Assembly (NCBI GenBank): GCA_019236545.1 | Contig: JAFAIV010000081.1 | Location: forward strand, 1 to 9,212 | Source of the DNA: Actinomycetota bacterium | Lineage (GTDB): Bacteria > Actinomycetota > Thermoleophilia > Gaiellales > Gaiellaceae | DNA length: 9,212 nucleotides | Direction of reading: 5' to 3' | Part shown: one piece after another, positions 1 through 7,131 of the stretch | How positions within the stretch are numbered: position 1 is the first letter of the stretch | Layout of the letters: each line of letters starts with the position of its first letter | Notes under the pieces: generated by a model | Database searches by the model: none | Told to the model about the DNA's origin: nothing | Seen by the model: the letters and a program-made list of their open reading frames with translations, nothing else | Made by a program: the position numbers and the translations under genes

Positions 1-393
1 CCGCTGGTGACGAACCTCGCGTTCGCCCTCCCGGCGCGGCACAAGGTGCGCGGCCTGGCGAAGAAGGTGCTGCTGCGGAAGGCGGTGGAACCGCTGCTGC
101 CGCGTGAGGTCGTCCACGGGCGGAAGCGCGGCTTCTCGATCCCGGCGGCGGCGTGGCTGCGCGGCGAACTGGAGCCGTTCGCGCGCGAGACGCTCTCGCC
201 GCAGACGCTGGAGCGGCAGGGGTTCTTCCGGCCCGAGCGCGTGACGCGGCTGATCGACGACCACGCCGCGGGGCGCGAGGACCTGAGCCGGCAGCTCTGG
301 GGGCTGCTCGCGTTCACGCTCTGGTACGAGCGGCACGTCGAGCAGGAGCCCCCGCGACTGCGGAGCGCGCGGATGGAGGCGCTGGTCGCGTGA
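1..393 (+). CDS. asnB: Asparagine synthase (glutamine-hydrolysing), C-terminal end; 5' truncated by window edge
   Basis: This is the last 130 residues of an AsnB-type amidotransferase, read in frame from base 1 and ending at a TGA at 391-393. The family uses an N-terminal class II glutaminase domain to release ammonia and a C-terminal ATP-pyrophosphatase domain to amidate aspartate or a related carboxylate through an adenylate. Only the end of the synthetase domain is here. Visible family features are the ALPARHKVRG segment, KKVLLRKAVEPLLP, the hallmark RKRGFSIPAAAWLRGEL near residues 41-56 of the fragment, and a final LWGLLAFTLWYERH helix. The catalytic glutamine-amidotransferase Cys and the PP-loop lie outside the window. 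The stop overlaps the start of the DUF354 gene by 4 bp, so the two are probably co-translated. AsnB paralogues beside glycosyltransferase-like genes are common in actinobacterial polysaccharide islands. The real substrate may therefore be a glycan or peptide carboxylate rather than free aspartate (inference). Confidence 0.93.
   Translation, partial: PLVTNLAFALPARHKVRGLAKKVLLRKAVEPLLPREVVHGRKRGFSIPAAAWLRGELEPFARETLSPQTLERQGFFRPERVTRLIDDHAAGREDLSRQLWGLLAFTLWYERHVEQEPPRLRSARMEALVA
375..379 (+). promoter_or_regulatory. Ribosome binding site of the DUF354 gene
   Basis: A GGAGG sequence lies inside the end of the asparagine synthase gene, 10 bases before the GTG at 390. It is 16 bases from the other possible GTG at 396, so it favours the start at 390 and the 4-bp overlap with the upstream stop. 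Confidence 0.55.
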
Positions 394-1406
394 GGGTGTG
401 GATCGACATGACCGCGTCGGCGCACGTGCTCGTGTTCAGGCCGCTGATCGAGATCCTGCGCGGCCGCGGCGACGAGGTCGAGATCACGGCGCGGGAGTAC
501 TCGCAGACGCTGCAGCTGCTCGAGCTGCACGGGCTCGTCCCGGACGCTGTGATCGGGAAGCACGGCGGGCGGTCGCGGATGCAGAAGGCGCGGCAGATGA
601 CGCACCGGCTCGGCGCGCTGCGGCGGTGGGCGAAGGGACGCCGGTTCGACGTCGCGCTGGCACACGGCTCGCACGAGCTGACGCTGACGGCGCGGCGCCT
701 CGGCATCCCCTCGTCGACGACGTTCGACTACGAGTTCGCGACGCTGCAGCACCAGATCGGCTGTCGCGCGGCGACGCGGGTCGTCGTTCCGGAGGCGATC
801 CCGCCGGCGCGACTGCGGCCGTACGGCGTGGAGCCGCCGAAGCTCGTCCAGTATCCAGGACTGAAGGAGGAGTACTACCTCGCGGACTTCGAGCCCGACC
901 GGTCGCTCCTGGAGCGATTCGCGATCGACCCGGCGCGGGTGCTCGTGGTGCTGCGGCCGCCGCCGGACGTGTCGCTCTACCACCGCCACTCGAACCCGCT
1001 GTTCCCGCAGACGCTCGACCATCTCGGTCGGCTCGAGCACGTGCATGCGGTGGTGCTGCCGCGGACGGAGGAACAGCGGGAGTTCGTGGGCGGGCTGACG
1101 CTGCCGTCGGTCGTGCTGCCGGAGCGGGCGGTGGACGCGCAGAGCCTGATCGCGCTGGCCGACGTCGTCGTGTCGGCGGGCGGAACGATGAACCGGGAGG
1201 CGGCGGCGGTCGGGGTGCCGGTGTACACGACCTACGGCGGCCGGCTCGGCGGCGTCGACGAGGAGCTGATCCGCGAGGGGAGGCTGCGCCCGCTGACCGA
1301 TCCGCGCGCGCTCGACCTGCACAAGCGCGACCCGGGGGCGAGCCCGCGCGTCCGGCGCGACCCGCACGACATGCTGCGATACCTGCTCTCGGCCCTGGAC
1401 GCCTGA
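390..1406 (+). CDS. DUF354 family protein, putative GT-B-fold glycosyltransferase
   Basis: This 338-residue protein matches the DUF354 (COG1817) family in length and layout. The family has the two-Rossmann GT-B fold of UDP-GlcNAc 2-epimerases and MurG-like glycosyltransferases; no member has a firmly established reaction that I know of, so the function is only predicted. It begins MRVWIDMTASAHVLVF, the typical first beta strand. It carries LAHGSHE near residues 89-95 and the family hallmark SAGGTMNREAAAVGVPVYTT at residues 262-281, which in GT-B enzymes would be the nucleotide-sugar phosphate loop. No signal peptide or membrane segment is seen, so it is probably cytoplasmic. The GTG at 390 was chosen because it forms a GTGA overlap with the upstream stop and has a GGAGG 10 bases before it; the alternative GTG at 396 has poorer spacing. 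Pairing with an asparagine synthase gene suggests glycan modification. It ends convergently with the helicase gene. Confidence 0.93.
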   Translation: MRVWIDMTASAHVLVFRPLIEILRGRGDEVEITAREYSQTLQLLELHGLVPDAVIGKHGGRSRMQKARQMTHRLGALRRWAKGRRFDVALAHGSHELTLTARRLGIPSSTTFDYEFATLQHQIGCRAATRVVVPEAIPPARLRPYGVEPPKLVQYPGLKEEYYLADFEPDRSLLERFAIDPARVLVVLRPPPDVSLYHRHSNPLFPQTLDHLGRLEHVHAVVLPRTEEQREFVGGLTLPSVVLPERAVDAQSLIALADVVVSAGGTMNREAAAVGVPVYTTYGGRLGGVDEELIREGRLRPLTDPRALDLHKRDPGASPRVRRDPHDMLRYLLSALDA

Positions 1407-1562
1407 GCCGCGGCCCTTTCCGCCGTGTCGCCTTCAGCTCCCCACCCAGGGTGGTGAGCCGGTCCCGCCGCCCTCTGGCGTCGACGCTATCGAAGAACCG
1501 TTCGCGCCGTGCAGGCAACTCCGTCACGAAAGCCCGGCAATTCGCCCACAGGCGCTCAGTGA
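1407..1562 (-). other. Convergent intergenic gap with a protein-like open frame, possible gene remnant
   Basis: This gap separates the ends of the DUF354 and helicase genes. On the - strand a frame different from that of the helicase stays open across it and reads like a soluble, charged, helical peptide, including ERLWANCRAFVTELPARRER and FFDSVDARGRRDRLTTLGGE. The part from about 1487 to 1562 is visibly less GC-rich (about 60% by my count) than the genes on either side, and uses codons such as AGA, TTG and AAT that are rare next to it. No start codon with a ribosome binding site is apparent. It could be a decayed gene end, an inserted repeat, or chance. I do not recognise the family. Confidence 0.2.
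1437..1459. terminator. Hairpin between convergent genes, possible bidirectional terminator
   Basis: An imperfect inverted repeat lies 31 bases after the DUF354 stop: GCTC, one mismatch, then CCACC, loop CAG, GGTGG, the mismatch partner, and GAGC. This gives 9 paired bases and one internal mismatch. Its place between two convergent stops fits a transcription terminator for both strands. No T-rich tract follows on either strand, as is often true in GC-rich actinobacteria, so the call stays tentative. Confidence 0.4.
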
Positions 1563-3389
1563 CTACGCCGCGACGCGCGCGAGCTCGCGGAGGAGCTCCT
1601 CGCCGTATCGCTGGAGCTTCGCCGGGCCGATCCCCGGGACCGCGGCGAGCTCCGTCAGCGTGCGCGGCGTCCGGGCGACGAGCTCGGCGAGCGTGCGGTC
1701 GTTGAACACGACGTACGCCGGCACCTCCTCGGCCCGCGCCCGCTCCAGGCGCCACGCCTTCAGCGCGGCGACCTCCGGCGTCTCGTCCAGCTTCGCCTTC
1801 GGCGCGGACGCACCCGCTGCCGGCCGCACGGCGAGTCCGGCCTCCTCGAGGAAGCGGCTCGGCTTGCCGCTCCAGGTTACGAGGAGGTACCGCTTCGCCC
1901 GCGTCAGGCCGACGTAGAAGAGCCGACGCTCCTCGTCGACGTCGCCGCGCCGCACCGGCAGCTCGCCCTCCTCGACGTGCGGCAGGAGCACGGCCTCCCA
2001 CTCGAGGCCCTTCGCCCGGTGCAGCGTGAGGAGGTGGACGCCGCGCCCGGCGCTCTCGCCGAAGCGCTCCTGCAGTGAGTCGACGAAGTCGGCGACGTCG
2101 CCGTCGAACTCCTCGGCGAGCCGGACGAGACGCGCGAGGTCGGCCTGGCGCGTCAACTCTCGCTCGCCCACCTTCTCCGGCACGGCCTGTACCCAGCCCT
2201 GCTGCACCGCGGCGCCGCGGACGACCTCCCGCGCGGGCCCGCGCACGGGCGCGAGCGCCTTCAGCAGCTGCCTCGCCCCCTCGCGCGCCAGAAGCGACGC
2301 GCCCTGGAACGGGATGCCGGCCTCGTGGAACGCCTCTTCGAACTCCGTCGTCCGCGCGTTCGTGCGCACGAGCACCGCGATGTCCTCCAGGGCGACGCCG
2401 CGCCCCTGCAGGTCGAGGACGGCGGCCGCCACGTCGGCGTCCGGGCGCACGACCGGCTTCGGCCCGTCCGCGACTGCGGCGCGCAGCGTCTTCTCCGACC
2501 CGCCGAGCCGCGGGACGAGCCGGTTCGCGAGGTCGAGCACCTGGGGCGTCGAGCGGTAGTTCGTCTCGAGCCGGACGACCCGCGCGTCCGGGAAGCGGCG
2601 CGGCATCGCCAGCAGCCAGCCCGCGCTCGCGCCCGTGAACCCGTAGATGGACTGGTAGTCGTCGCCGACGACGCAGAGATCGTCGCGCGGGCCGAGCCAC
2701 TGCTCGAGGAGCGTCTGCTGCAGCACGTTGACGTCCTGGTACTCGTCGACGGTGAACGCGCGCCACCGCTCGCGGACGGCCGCCAGCGCGGCGTCGTCCT
2801 CCTCCAGCAGCCGGATCGTCCGCTCGAGCAGGTCCTCGAAGTCGAGGACGCCCTCCGCATCCTTCCGCCGCTCGTACTCCTTGAAGACGCGGTACGCGAG
2901 GTCGACGGGCAGCGGCGGCTCGTGGTCGCCGAGCCCGTTGACGTACGTCCCCGGCGTCAGGCGCCGGTTCTTCGCCCACTCGATCTCCGTCGCGAGGTCG
3001 CCCGCGGGCCGGAAGCGGTACGGCCGCGGAAGCCCGTTGCCGATCCGGCGCAGCAGCAGCGCCTTCGAGGAGAGGATCCGCCCCGGGTCGCCGCGGAAGT
3101 GGCGGAGCAGCGTCAGCGCCGCGGAGTGGAACGTCGAGGCGCGGACGCCGGTGACGCCGAGCGCACCGAGCCGCGACCGCAGCTCGCCCGCGGCCTTGTC
3201 CGTGAACGTCACCGCGACGACCTGCGAGGCCGGGAACGCGCCGCTCCCCACCTGCCACGCGATCCTCCTCGTGATCGTCGTCGTCTTGCCGGTGCCCGCG
3301 CCCGCGAGGATGCACACCGGCCCGCGCACGGCCTCGGCGGCCGCGCGCTGCTCGGGGTTCAGTCCGTCGAGGATGGCTTCGGGGTCCAC
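1563..3389 (-). CDS. uvrD2: UvrD2-like superfamily 1A DNA helicase with C-terminal HRDC domain
   Basis: This 608-residue ATP-dependent 3'-5' DNA helicase belongs to the UvrD/Rep/PcrA family, which acts in DNA repair and replication restart. All helicase motifs are visible: Q motif NPEQ (11-14), motif I AGAGTGKTTT (29-38), Ia VTFTDKAAGEL (60-70), II VDEYQDV (214-220), III VVGDDYQSIYGFTGA (240-254), IV ETNYRST (275-281), V TLHRAKGLEWEAV (455-467) and VI EERRLFYVGLTRAK (486-499). A C-terminal HRDC domain spans about 547-606 (PAYVVFNDRTLAEL through GIGPAKLQRYGEELL). Helicase core plus HRDC is the UvrD2 arrangement of actinobacteria, where UvrD2 is about 700 residues. Here the linker before HRDC (about 520-546) contains no cysteine, so the tetracysteine module of mycobacterial UvrD2 is missing. 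The GTG at 3389 is the only start that keeps the Q motif. It lies 49 bases after the dehydratase gene, inside a strong hairpin. Confidence 0.93.
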   Translation of the reverse strand: MDPEAILDGLNPEQRAAAEAVRGPVCILAGAGTGKTTTITRRIAWQVGSGAFPASQVVAVTFTDKAAGELRSRLGALGVTGVRASTFHSAALTLLRHFRGDPGRILSSKALLLRRIGNGLPRPYRFRPAGDLATEIEWAKNRRLTPGTYVNGLGDHEPPLPVDLAYRVFKEYERRKDAEGVLDFEDLLERTIRLLEEDDAALAAVRERWRAFTVDEYQDVNVLQQTLLEQWLGPRDDLCVVGDDYQSIYGFTGASAGWLLAMPRRFPDARVVRLETNYRSTPQVLDLANRLVPRLGGSEKTLRAAVADGPKPVVRPDADVAAAVLDLQGRGVALEDIAVLVRTNARTTEFEEAFHEAGIPFQGASLLAREGARQLLKALAPVRGPAREVVRGAAVQQGWVQAVPEKVGERELTRQADLARLVRLAEEFDGDVADFVDSLQERFGESAGRGVHLLTLHRAKGLEWEAVLLPHVEEGELPVRRGDVDEERRLFYVGLTRAKRYLLVTWSGKPSRFLEEAGLAVRPAAGASAPKAKLDETPEVAALKAWRLERARAEEVPAYVVFNDRTLAELVARTPRTLTELAAVPGIGPAKLQRYGEELLRELARVAA

Positions 3390-3401
3390 GGGGCGTGGAC
3401 C
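3383..3401 (-). promoter_or_regulatory. Perfect inverted repeat enclosing the helicase start codon
   Basis: The - strand reads GGTCCACG, loop CCC, CGTGGACC: an 8-bp perfect, GC-rich hairpin. The GTG start codon of the helicase gene (3389-3387) lies entirely within the 3' arm. In mRNA this would hide the start codon and could lower or condition translation. As DNA it could equally be a palindromic protein-binding site. No Shine-Dalgarno sequence is evident just upstream. Confidence 0.45.
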
Positions 3402-3438
3402 GTAGCGAGGCCGTCGGTCGGCGCTGGTGACGGGAGCG

Positions 3439-5376
3439 TCAGGACTTCCGGTCGAGCTCGACCGCGGCTGGCGCGGTCGTATCCGCCGGCGGCGCGGGCG
3501 CCGCGTCGCGCTTGGGCGCGCGGACGATCGACCCGAGCTTGGCCACGACCTCGAGCGTGTCGCCCTCGTTCGCCAGCCGCTCGAGCTCCTCGAGCTGCTC
3601 GGCCAGCCACTCGGGGTCGACGGGCGGACGGCTCAGCCGCATGATCTTCGGGTGCGCCGTCTCGCCGACGGCCTCGTCCCCGCCCCACAGCTCCTCGTGG
3701 ATCTTCTCGCCGGGCCGCGAGCCGATGAACTGGATGCGCACGTCGAGCGGCCCGCCGTCCGGCTCGCCCGGCAGCCGCGGCTGCTTCCCGGAGAGGCGGA
3801 TCATGTTCTGCGCGAGGTCGACGATCTTGACCGGCTCGCCCATGTCGAGGACGAAGACCTGGCCGCGGCCGCCGATCGCGCCGGCCTGCACGACGAGCGA
3901 CACGGCCTCCGGGATCGTCATGAAGAACCGCGTCATCTCCGGGTGCGTCACCGTCACCGGGCCGCCCTTCTCGATCTGCCGGCGGAAGGTCGGGATCACC
4001 GAGCCGGACGAGTTGAGGACGTTGCCGAAGCGCACGGCGACGAACCGGGTCGCGACGTCGCGGCGGTGGCCGAGCGACTCGACCACCCATTCGCAGAGCG
4101 CCTTCGACTGGCCCATCACGGTCTTCGGGTTGACGGCCTTGTCGGTCGAGATGAGGACGAACCGCTCGACGCCGAACTCGGCCGACAGCTCGGCGACCGT
4201 CCGCGTCGCGACGACGTTGTTCCGCACCGACTCGAGCGGGTGGGTCTCCATCAGCGGAACGTGCTTGTACGCGGCCGCGTGGAAGACGATCGTCGGCTTG
4301 TACTTCTCGAAGACTTCGCGCCGCAGCGCCTTGCGGTCCTTGACGTCGATCAGCTTCGGCACCGCGGGCGTGAAGTCGCGCTCCGCGACGAGCTCGCGCT
4401 CGATCTCGAACAGCGCCGTCTCGGCGTTGTCGACGAGGATCAGCCGCGCCGGGCCGACGTGCGCGATCTGGCGGCAGAGCTCGGAGCCGATCGAGCCGCC
4501 CGCGCCGGTGACGAGCACCGTGTGCCCCTGCAGGTAGGACGCGACCTGCGTGAAGTCGACCTCGACCTGCTCGCGGCCGAGCACGTCCTCGACCTGCACC
4601 GGGCGGATCTGGCCCGCGAGGTCGAGGTCGCCCGAGATCAGCTCGTAGAGGCCCGGCAGCGTCTTGACGGGGATCCGCGTGCCCTGCGCGAGCTCGACGA
4701 TCCGGCCGCGCACGTCGCCGCTCGCGGACGGCATCGCGATCAGGACCTCGTCCGGCTTGTGCTCCCGCAGCAAACGCGGCAGGTCGTCGAGCGCGCCCAT
4801 CACGCGGACGCCGAGGATCCGAGAGCCGCGCTTGCGCGGGTCGTCGTCGACGAAGCCGATCGGCGTGTACCGGAGCATCCGCGAGCGCTGCATCTCCTGG
4901 ACGATCAGCCGTCCCGCGTCGCCCGCGCCGACGACGATGACCTCCTTGCCGCGCGCGACGACGCTCAGGCCGGGCCGCTCGATCGCCGTGCGCGCAATCA
5001 TCCGCGACCCCGCGACGAGCAGGAGCGTGATCAGCATGTCCGTCACCGCGATCGACCGCGGCAGGCGCACCGTGTGCACCGGCGAGGCGAGATAGACGAC
5101 GAGGTCGGCCACGATCGACGCGACGACGACGCCGCGCAGCGCCAGCCACATGTCCCGGATCGAGACGTAGCGCCACCAGCGGTTGTAGAAGCCGAACGCG
5201 ATGAAGACGACCAGCTTGATCGCGACGACGATCAGGATCGTCCGCCGGAAGAGCGTCACGTAGAACGGCGGCCACGCGTTGTCGAAGCGCAGCGAGAACG
5301 CGAGCCACCAGGAGAGCGCGACGATCACGCCGTCCACCAGCACCTGCCAGAGCCGGTGGCGGTTGATCAGGCTCAT
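3439..5376 (-). CDS. Membrane-anchored nucleotide-sugar 4,6-dehydratase (PglF/WbpM/CapD family)
   Basis: This 645-residue protein has the full-length FlaA1/WbpM layout. About four N-terminal membrane segments (near 10-30, 41-62, 83-99 and 108-125) include the conserved FYNRWWRYVSIRDM. A first nucleotide-binding domain has VVGAGDAGR (148-156). The catalytic extended SDR domain begins with the NAD-binding TGAGGSIGSEL (290-300). The active site reads ISTDKAVNPK (409-418) followed by MGQSK (421-425). Methionine thus replaces the usual SDR tyrosine, as in WbpM and PglF, and the Thr-Asp-Lys to Met spacing matches PglF. Such enzymes convert UDP-GlcNAc to UDP-4-keto-6-deoxy-GlcNAc at the inner membrane; the exact substrate here is inferred. 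An Ala/Pro-rich tail follows residue 618. The ATG overlaps the aminotransferase stop by 4 bp (ATGA), so translation is probably coupled. That neighbour would use the ketosugar product. Confidence 0.94.
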   Translation of the reverse strand: MSLINRHRLWQVLVDGVIVALSWWLAFSLRFDNAWPPFYVTLFRRTILIVVAIKLVVFIAFGFYNRWWRYVSIRDMWLALRGVVVASIVADLVVYLASPVHTVRLPRSIAVTDMLITLLLVAGSRMIARTAIERPGLSVVARGKEVIVVGAGDAGRLIVQEMQRSRMLRYTPIGFVDDDPRKRGSRILGVRVMGALDDLPRLLREHKPDEVLIAMPSASGDVRGRIVELAQGTRIPVKTLPGLYELISGDLDLAGQIRPVQVEDVLGREQVEVDFTQVASYLQGHTVLVTGAGGSIGSELCRQIAHVGPARLILVDNAETALFEIERELVAERDFTPAVPKLIDVKDRKALRREVFEKYKPTIVFHAAAYKHVPLMETHPLESVRNNVVATRTVAELSAEFGVERFVLISTDKAVNPKTVMGQSKALCEWVVESLGHRRDVATRFVAVRFGNVLNSSGSVIPTFRRQIEKGGPVTVTHPEMTRFFMTIPEAVSLVVQAGAIGGRGQVFVLDMGEPVKIVDLAQNMIRLSGKQPRLPGEPDGGPLDVRIQFIGSRPGEKIHEELWGGDEAVGETAHPKIMRLSRPPVDPEWLAEQLEELERLANEGDTLEVVAKLGSIVRAPKRDAAPAPPADTTAPAAVELDRKS

Positions 5377-6461
5377 GCGCGCGCGGGGGCGCCGACGGCC
5401 GCGCGGACCGTCTCGACGACCCGCTCCTGCGCCTCGACCGGGATCCCCGGCCAGAGCGGGAGCGAGAAGTTGTCGGTCGCGACCTCTTCCGTGACCGGCA
5501 GGCTCCGCCGTTCCCAGCCGAGGAACCGGAGCGCCGGCTGCAGGTGGAGCGGCGTCGTGTAGTACGTCGCGCTCGCGATCCCGGCCTCGGTCAGCGCGGC
5601 GCGGATGCGGTCGCGCTCGGGCGACCGGCAGACGAAGAGGTGGTAGATGTGCCCCGGGTCGTCCTGCGGCAGCTCGACGACGTCGCCCAGACCGAGCTCC
5701 GCGTACCGCGCGGCGGCCTCGCGGCGGCCGGCGTTCCAGCCCGCGAGCTCGGGCAGGAAGATCCGCAGCATCCCGGCCTGCAGCTCGTCGAGGCGCGAGT
5801 TGTAGCCGACGAAGTCGAAGTCGGTCTTGTCGCGCGAGCCGTGGAACGAGAGCATCTGGATCCGCTCCGCGAGCTCCTCGTCGTTCGTCGCGATCAGTCC
5901 GCCGTCGCCGAGGCAGAAGAGGTTCTTCGTCGGGAAGAAGCTGTAGGTCGAGACGGTGCCGTGCTCGGCGACGCCGGGCGCGCCGAACGCCTGCGCCGAG
6001 TCCTCGATCACCGGCAGGCCGAGCTCGAGCAGCGGCTCGATCGGCAGCGGGCGGCCGAAGAGGTGGACGGGCATGATCGCGCGCGTGCGAGCGGTGATCC
6101 GCGCGGCGACATCCTCGAGGTCGACGTTGAGCGTCACCGGGTCGATGTCGGCGAAGACCGGAGTCGCGCCGCGCCGGGCGATCGCCTCGGCCGTCGCGTA
6201 GAAGGTGAAGGCCGGGCAGATGACCTCGTCCCCGGGCCCGATCCCGAGCCCGTCGAGCGCGAGGACGAGCGCATCCGTCCCGTTGGCGACGCCGATCGAG
6301 CGCTTCACGCCGAGGTAGGCCGCGGCCTCCTCCTGGAACGCCCAGTAGTGCGGCCCGCGGATGAACTGGCCGCTGTCGAGGACCTCGCGGAAGCGCGCCT
6401 CGAGCTGGGGGATCAGCGAGGCGTACTCGGAATGGACGTCAACGAGCGGGATCTTGTGCAC
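5373..6461 (-). CDS. DegT/DnrJ/EryC1/StrS family PLP-dependent sugar aminotransferase
   Basis: This 362-residue fold-type I aminotransferase is of normal length for the family. It has GTDAL (61-65) for cofactor phosphate binding, EDSAQAFG (153-160) with the Asp and Gln that contact the PLP ring, the Schiff-base lysine at 179 in FFPTKN, and NSRLDELQAG (221-230). It transfers an amino group, usually from glutamate, to a keto sugar nucleotide. Directly before a PglF/WbpM-type dehydratase gene, the likely reaction is C4 amination of UDP-4-keto-6-deoxy-GlcNAc, as by PglE; C3 amination or another hexose cannot be excluded. The GTG at 6461 was chosen because the N-terminus KIPLVDVHSEY aligns with the usual family start. 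This makes the gene overlap the end of the DedA gene by 23 bp. The protein has no signal peptide and should act in the cytoplasm. No acetyltransferase or N-formyltransferase gene, the usual next step, is in the window. Confidence 0.94.
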   Translation of the reverse strand: MHKIPLVDVHSEYASLIPQLEARFREVLDSGQFIRGPHYWAFQEEAAAYLGVKRSIGVANGTDALVLALDGLGIGPGDEVICPAFTFYATAEAIARRGATPVFADIDPVTLNVDLEDVAARITARTRAIMPVHLFGRPLPIEPLLELGLPVIEDSAQAFGAPGVAEHGTVSTYSFFPTKNLFCLGDGGLIATNDEELAERIQMLSFHGSRDKTDFDFVGYNSRLDELQAGMLRIFLPELAGWNAGRREAAARYAELGLGDVVELPQDDPGHIYHLFVCRSPERDRIRAALTEAGIASATYYTTPLHLQPALRFLGWERRSLPVTEEVATDNFSLPLWPGIPVEAQERVVETVRAAVGAPARA

Positions 6462-7122
6462 GGCGATTCACTCTAGCGGCCTGTATCCGCCGAGCTATCA
6501 AGTACGCCGCGCCGAGGACAACGCCTGCGACGACCGCGTATTCGACGTACTTGAACGCGTGGTCGAAGCGGGTGTAGCTGGCGCCGAGCCCGTAGCCGGC
6601 GCCCGCGAATGCGAAGGCCCAGATCGCCGAGCCGATCGCGGTGAGGATCGTGTACGGGACGAGTGGCATCTCGAAGACACCGGCCGGGATGGAGACGAAC
6701 GAGCGCACGACCGGCGTGATCCGGCCGATCAGGACGCCGACGTTCCCCCAGCGCTCGAACCACCTCTCGGCGCGGTCGAGCGTCGCCGGAGTGATGTGGA
6801 ACCACCTGCCGTGCCGTTCGAGCAGCGGGCGCCCGCCCCAGTCGCCGATCGCCCAGCCGACGAGGGCGCCGGCGAGGTAGCCGAGCGTCCCGGCGAGCGC
6901 CATCACGACGAACGCGCCCGCGCCGAAGCCGACATGCGCCCCGAAGACGCTGACGTCGTGCGCCGACGAGAAGACGCCGGCCGCGACCGCGCCCGCGTAC
7001 AGCATCACGAGCTCGCTCAGCGCGGGGAAGACCGCGTCGATCGCCATCAGCCCGAAGACGGCATACGCGCCGTGCGAGGCGACCGCCGAGGTGAAGCTGT
7101 GAGAGATGCTCGCGACGAGCAC
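6439..7122 (-). CDS. DedA family integral membrane protein (VTT/SNARE-associated domain)
   Basis: This 227-residue hydrophobic protein matches bacterial DedA proteins in length and pattern. It has an acidic residue in the first re-entrant region (PALSELVM, Glu37), a Gly-rich helix with GTLGYLAGALVGWAIGDWGG (78-97), the conserved arginine region GRITPVVRSFVSIPAGVFEM (133-152), and two more membrane helices near 156-180 and 195-211. DedA proteins are transporters or scramblases; some, such as UptA, return undecaprenyl phosphate across the membrane, and others affect membrane potential or lipid balance. The setting, among sugar-nucleotide genes and an exported glycosidase, favours a lipid-carrier role, but the sequence alone cannot assign the substrate. 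The GTG at 7122 lies 9 bases after the stop of the glycosidase gene and has no clear Shine-Dalgarno sequence, so translation may depend on coupling. The end overlaps the aminotransferase start by 23 bp. Confidence 0.92.
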   Translation of the reverse strand: MLVASISHSFTSAVASHGAYAVFGLMAIDAVFPALSELVMLYAGAVAAGVFSSAHDVSVFGAHVGFGAGAFVVMALAGTLGYLAGALVGWAIGDWGGRPLLERHGRWFHITPATLDRAERWFERWGNVGVLIGRITPVVRSFVSIPAGVFEMPLVPYTILTAIGSAIWAFAFAGAGYGLGASYTRFDHAFKYVEYAVVAGVVLGAAYLIARRIQAARVNRRAQDPAR

Positions 7123-7131
7123 CGGGGCAGT

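Noticed and set aside
390..398. GTG at 396 as the start of the DUF354 gene
   Set aside because: The GTG at 390 has better spacing to GGAGG and forms the 4-bp stop/start overlap. The choice changes only two residues.
484..3315. A 943-residue open frame on the - strand across the DUF354 gene, the gap and the helicase
   Set aside because: It is very rich in Arg, Ala and Pro without domain structure, and lies out of frame with two clearly recognised genes. It is a by-product of high GC, apart from the short protein-like stretch in the gap reported separately.
3390..3438. A promoter in the 49-base gap before the helicase gene
   Set aside because: I could not find a convincing pair of -35 and -10 elements. 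Only the palindrome at the start codon stands out.
3427..5562. A 711-residue + strand frame opposite the dehydratase
   Set aside because: It is dominated by Arg, Asp, His and Leu with no family features, and is fully explained as the antisense of a well-recognised gene.
6439..6461. A later start for the aminotransferase to avoid the 23-bp overlap with the DedA gene
   Set aside because: The N-terminal KIPLVDVHSEY is conserved in the family and would be lost. Short overlaps are normal in this operon.
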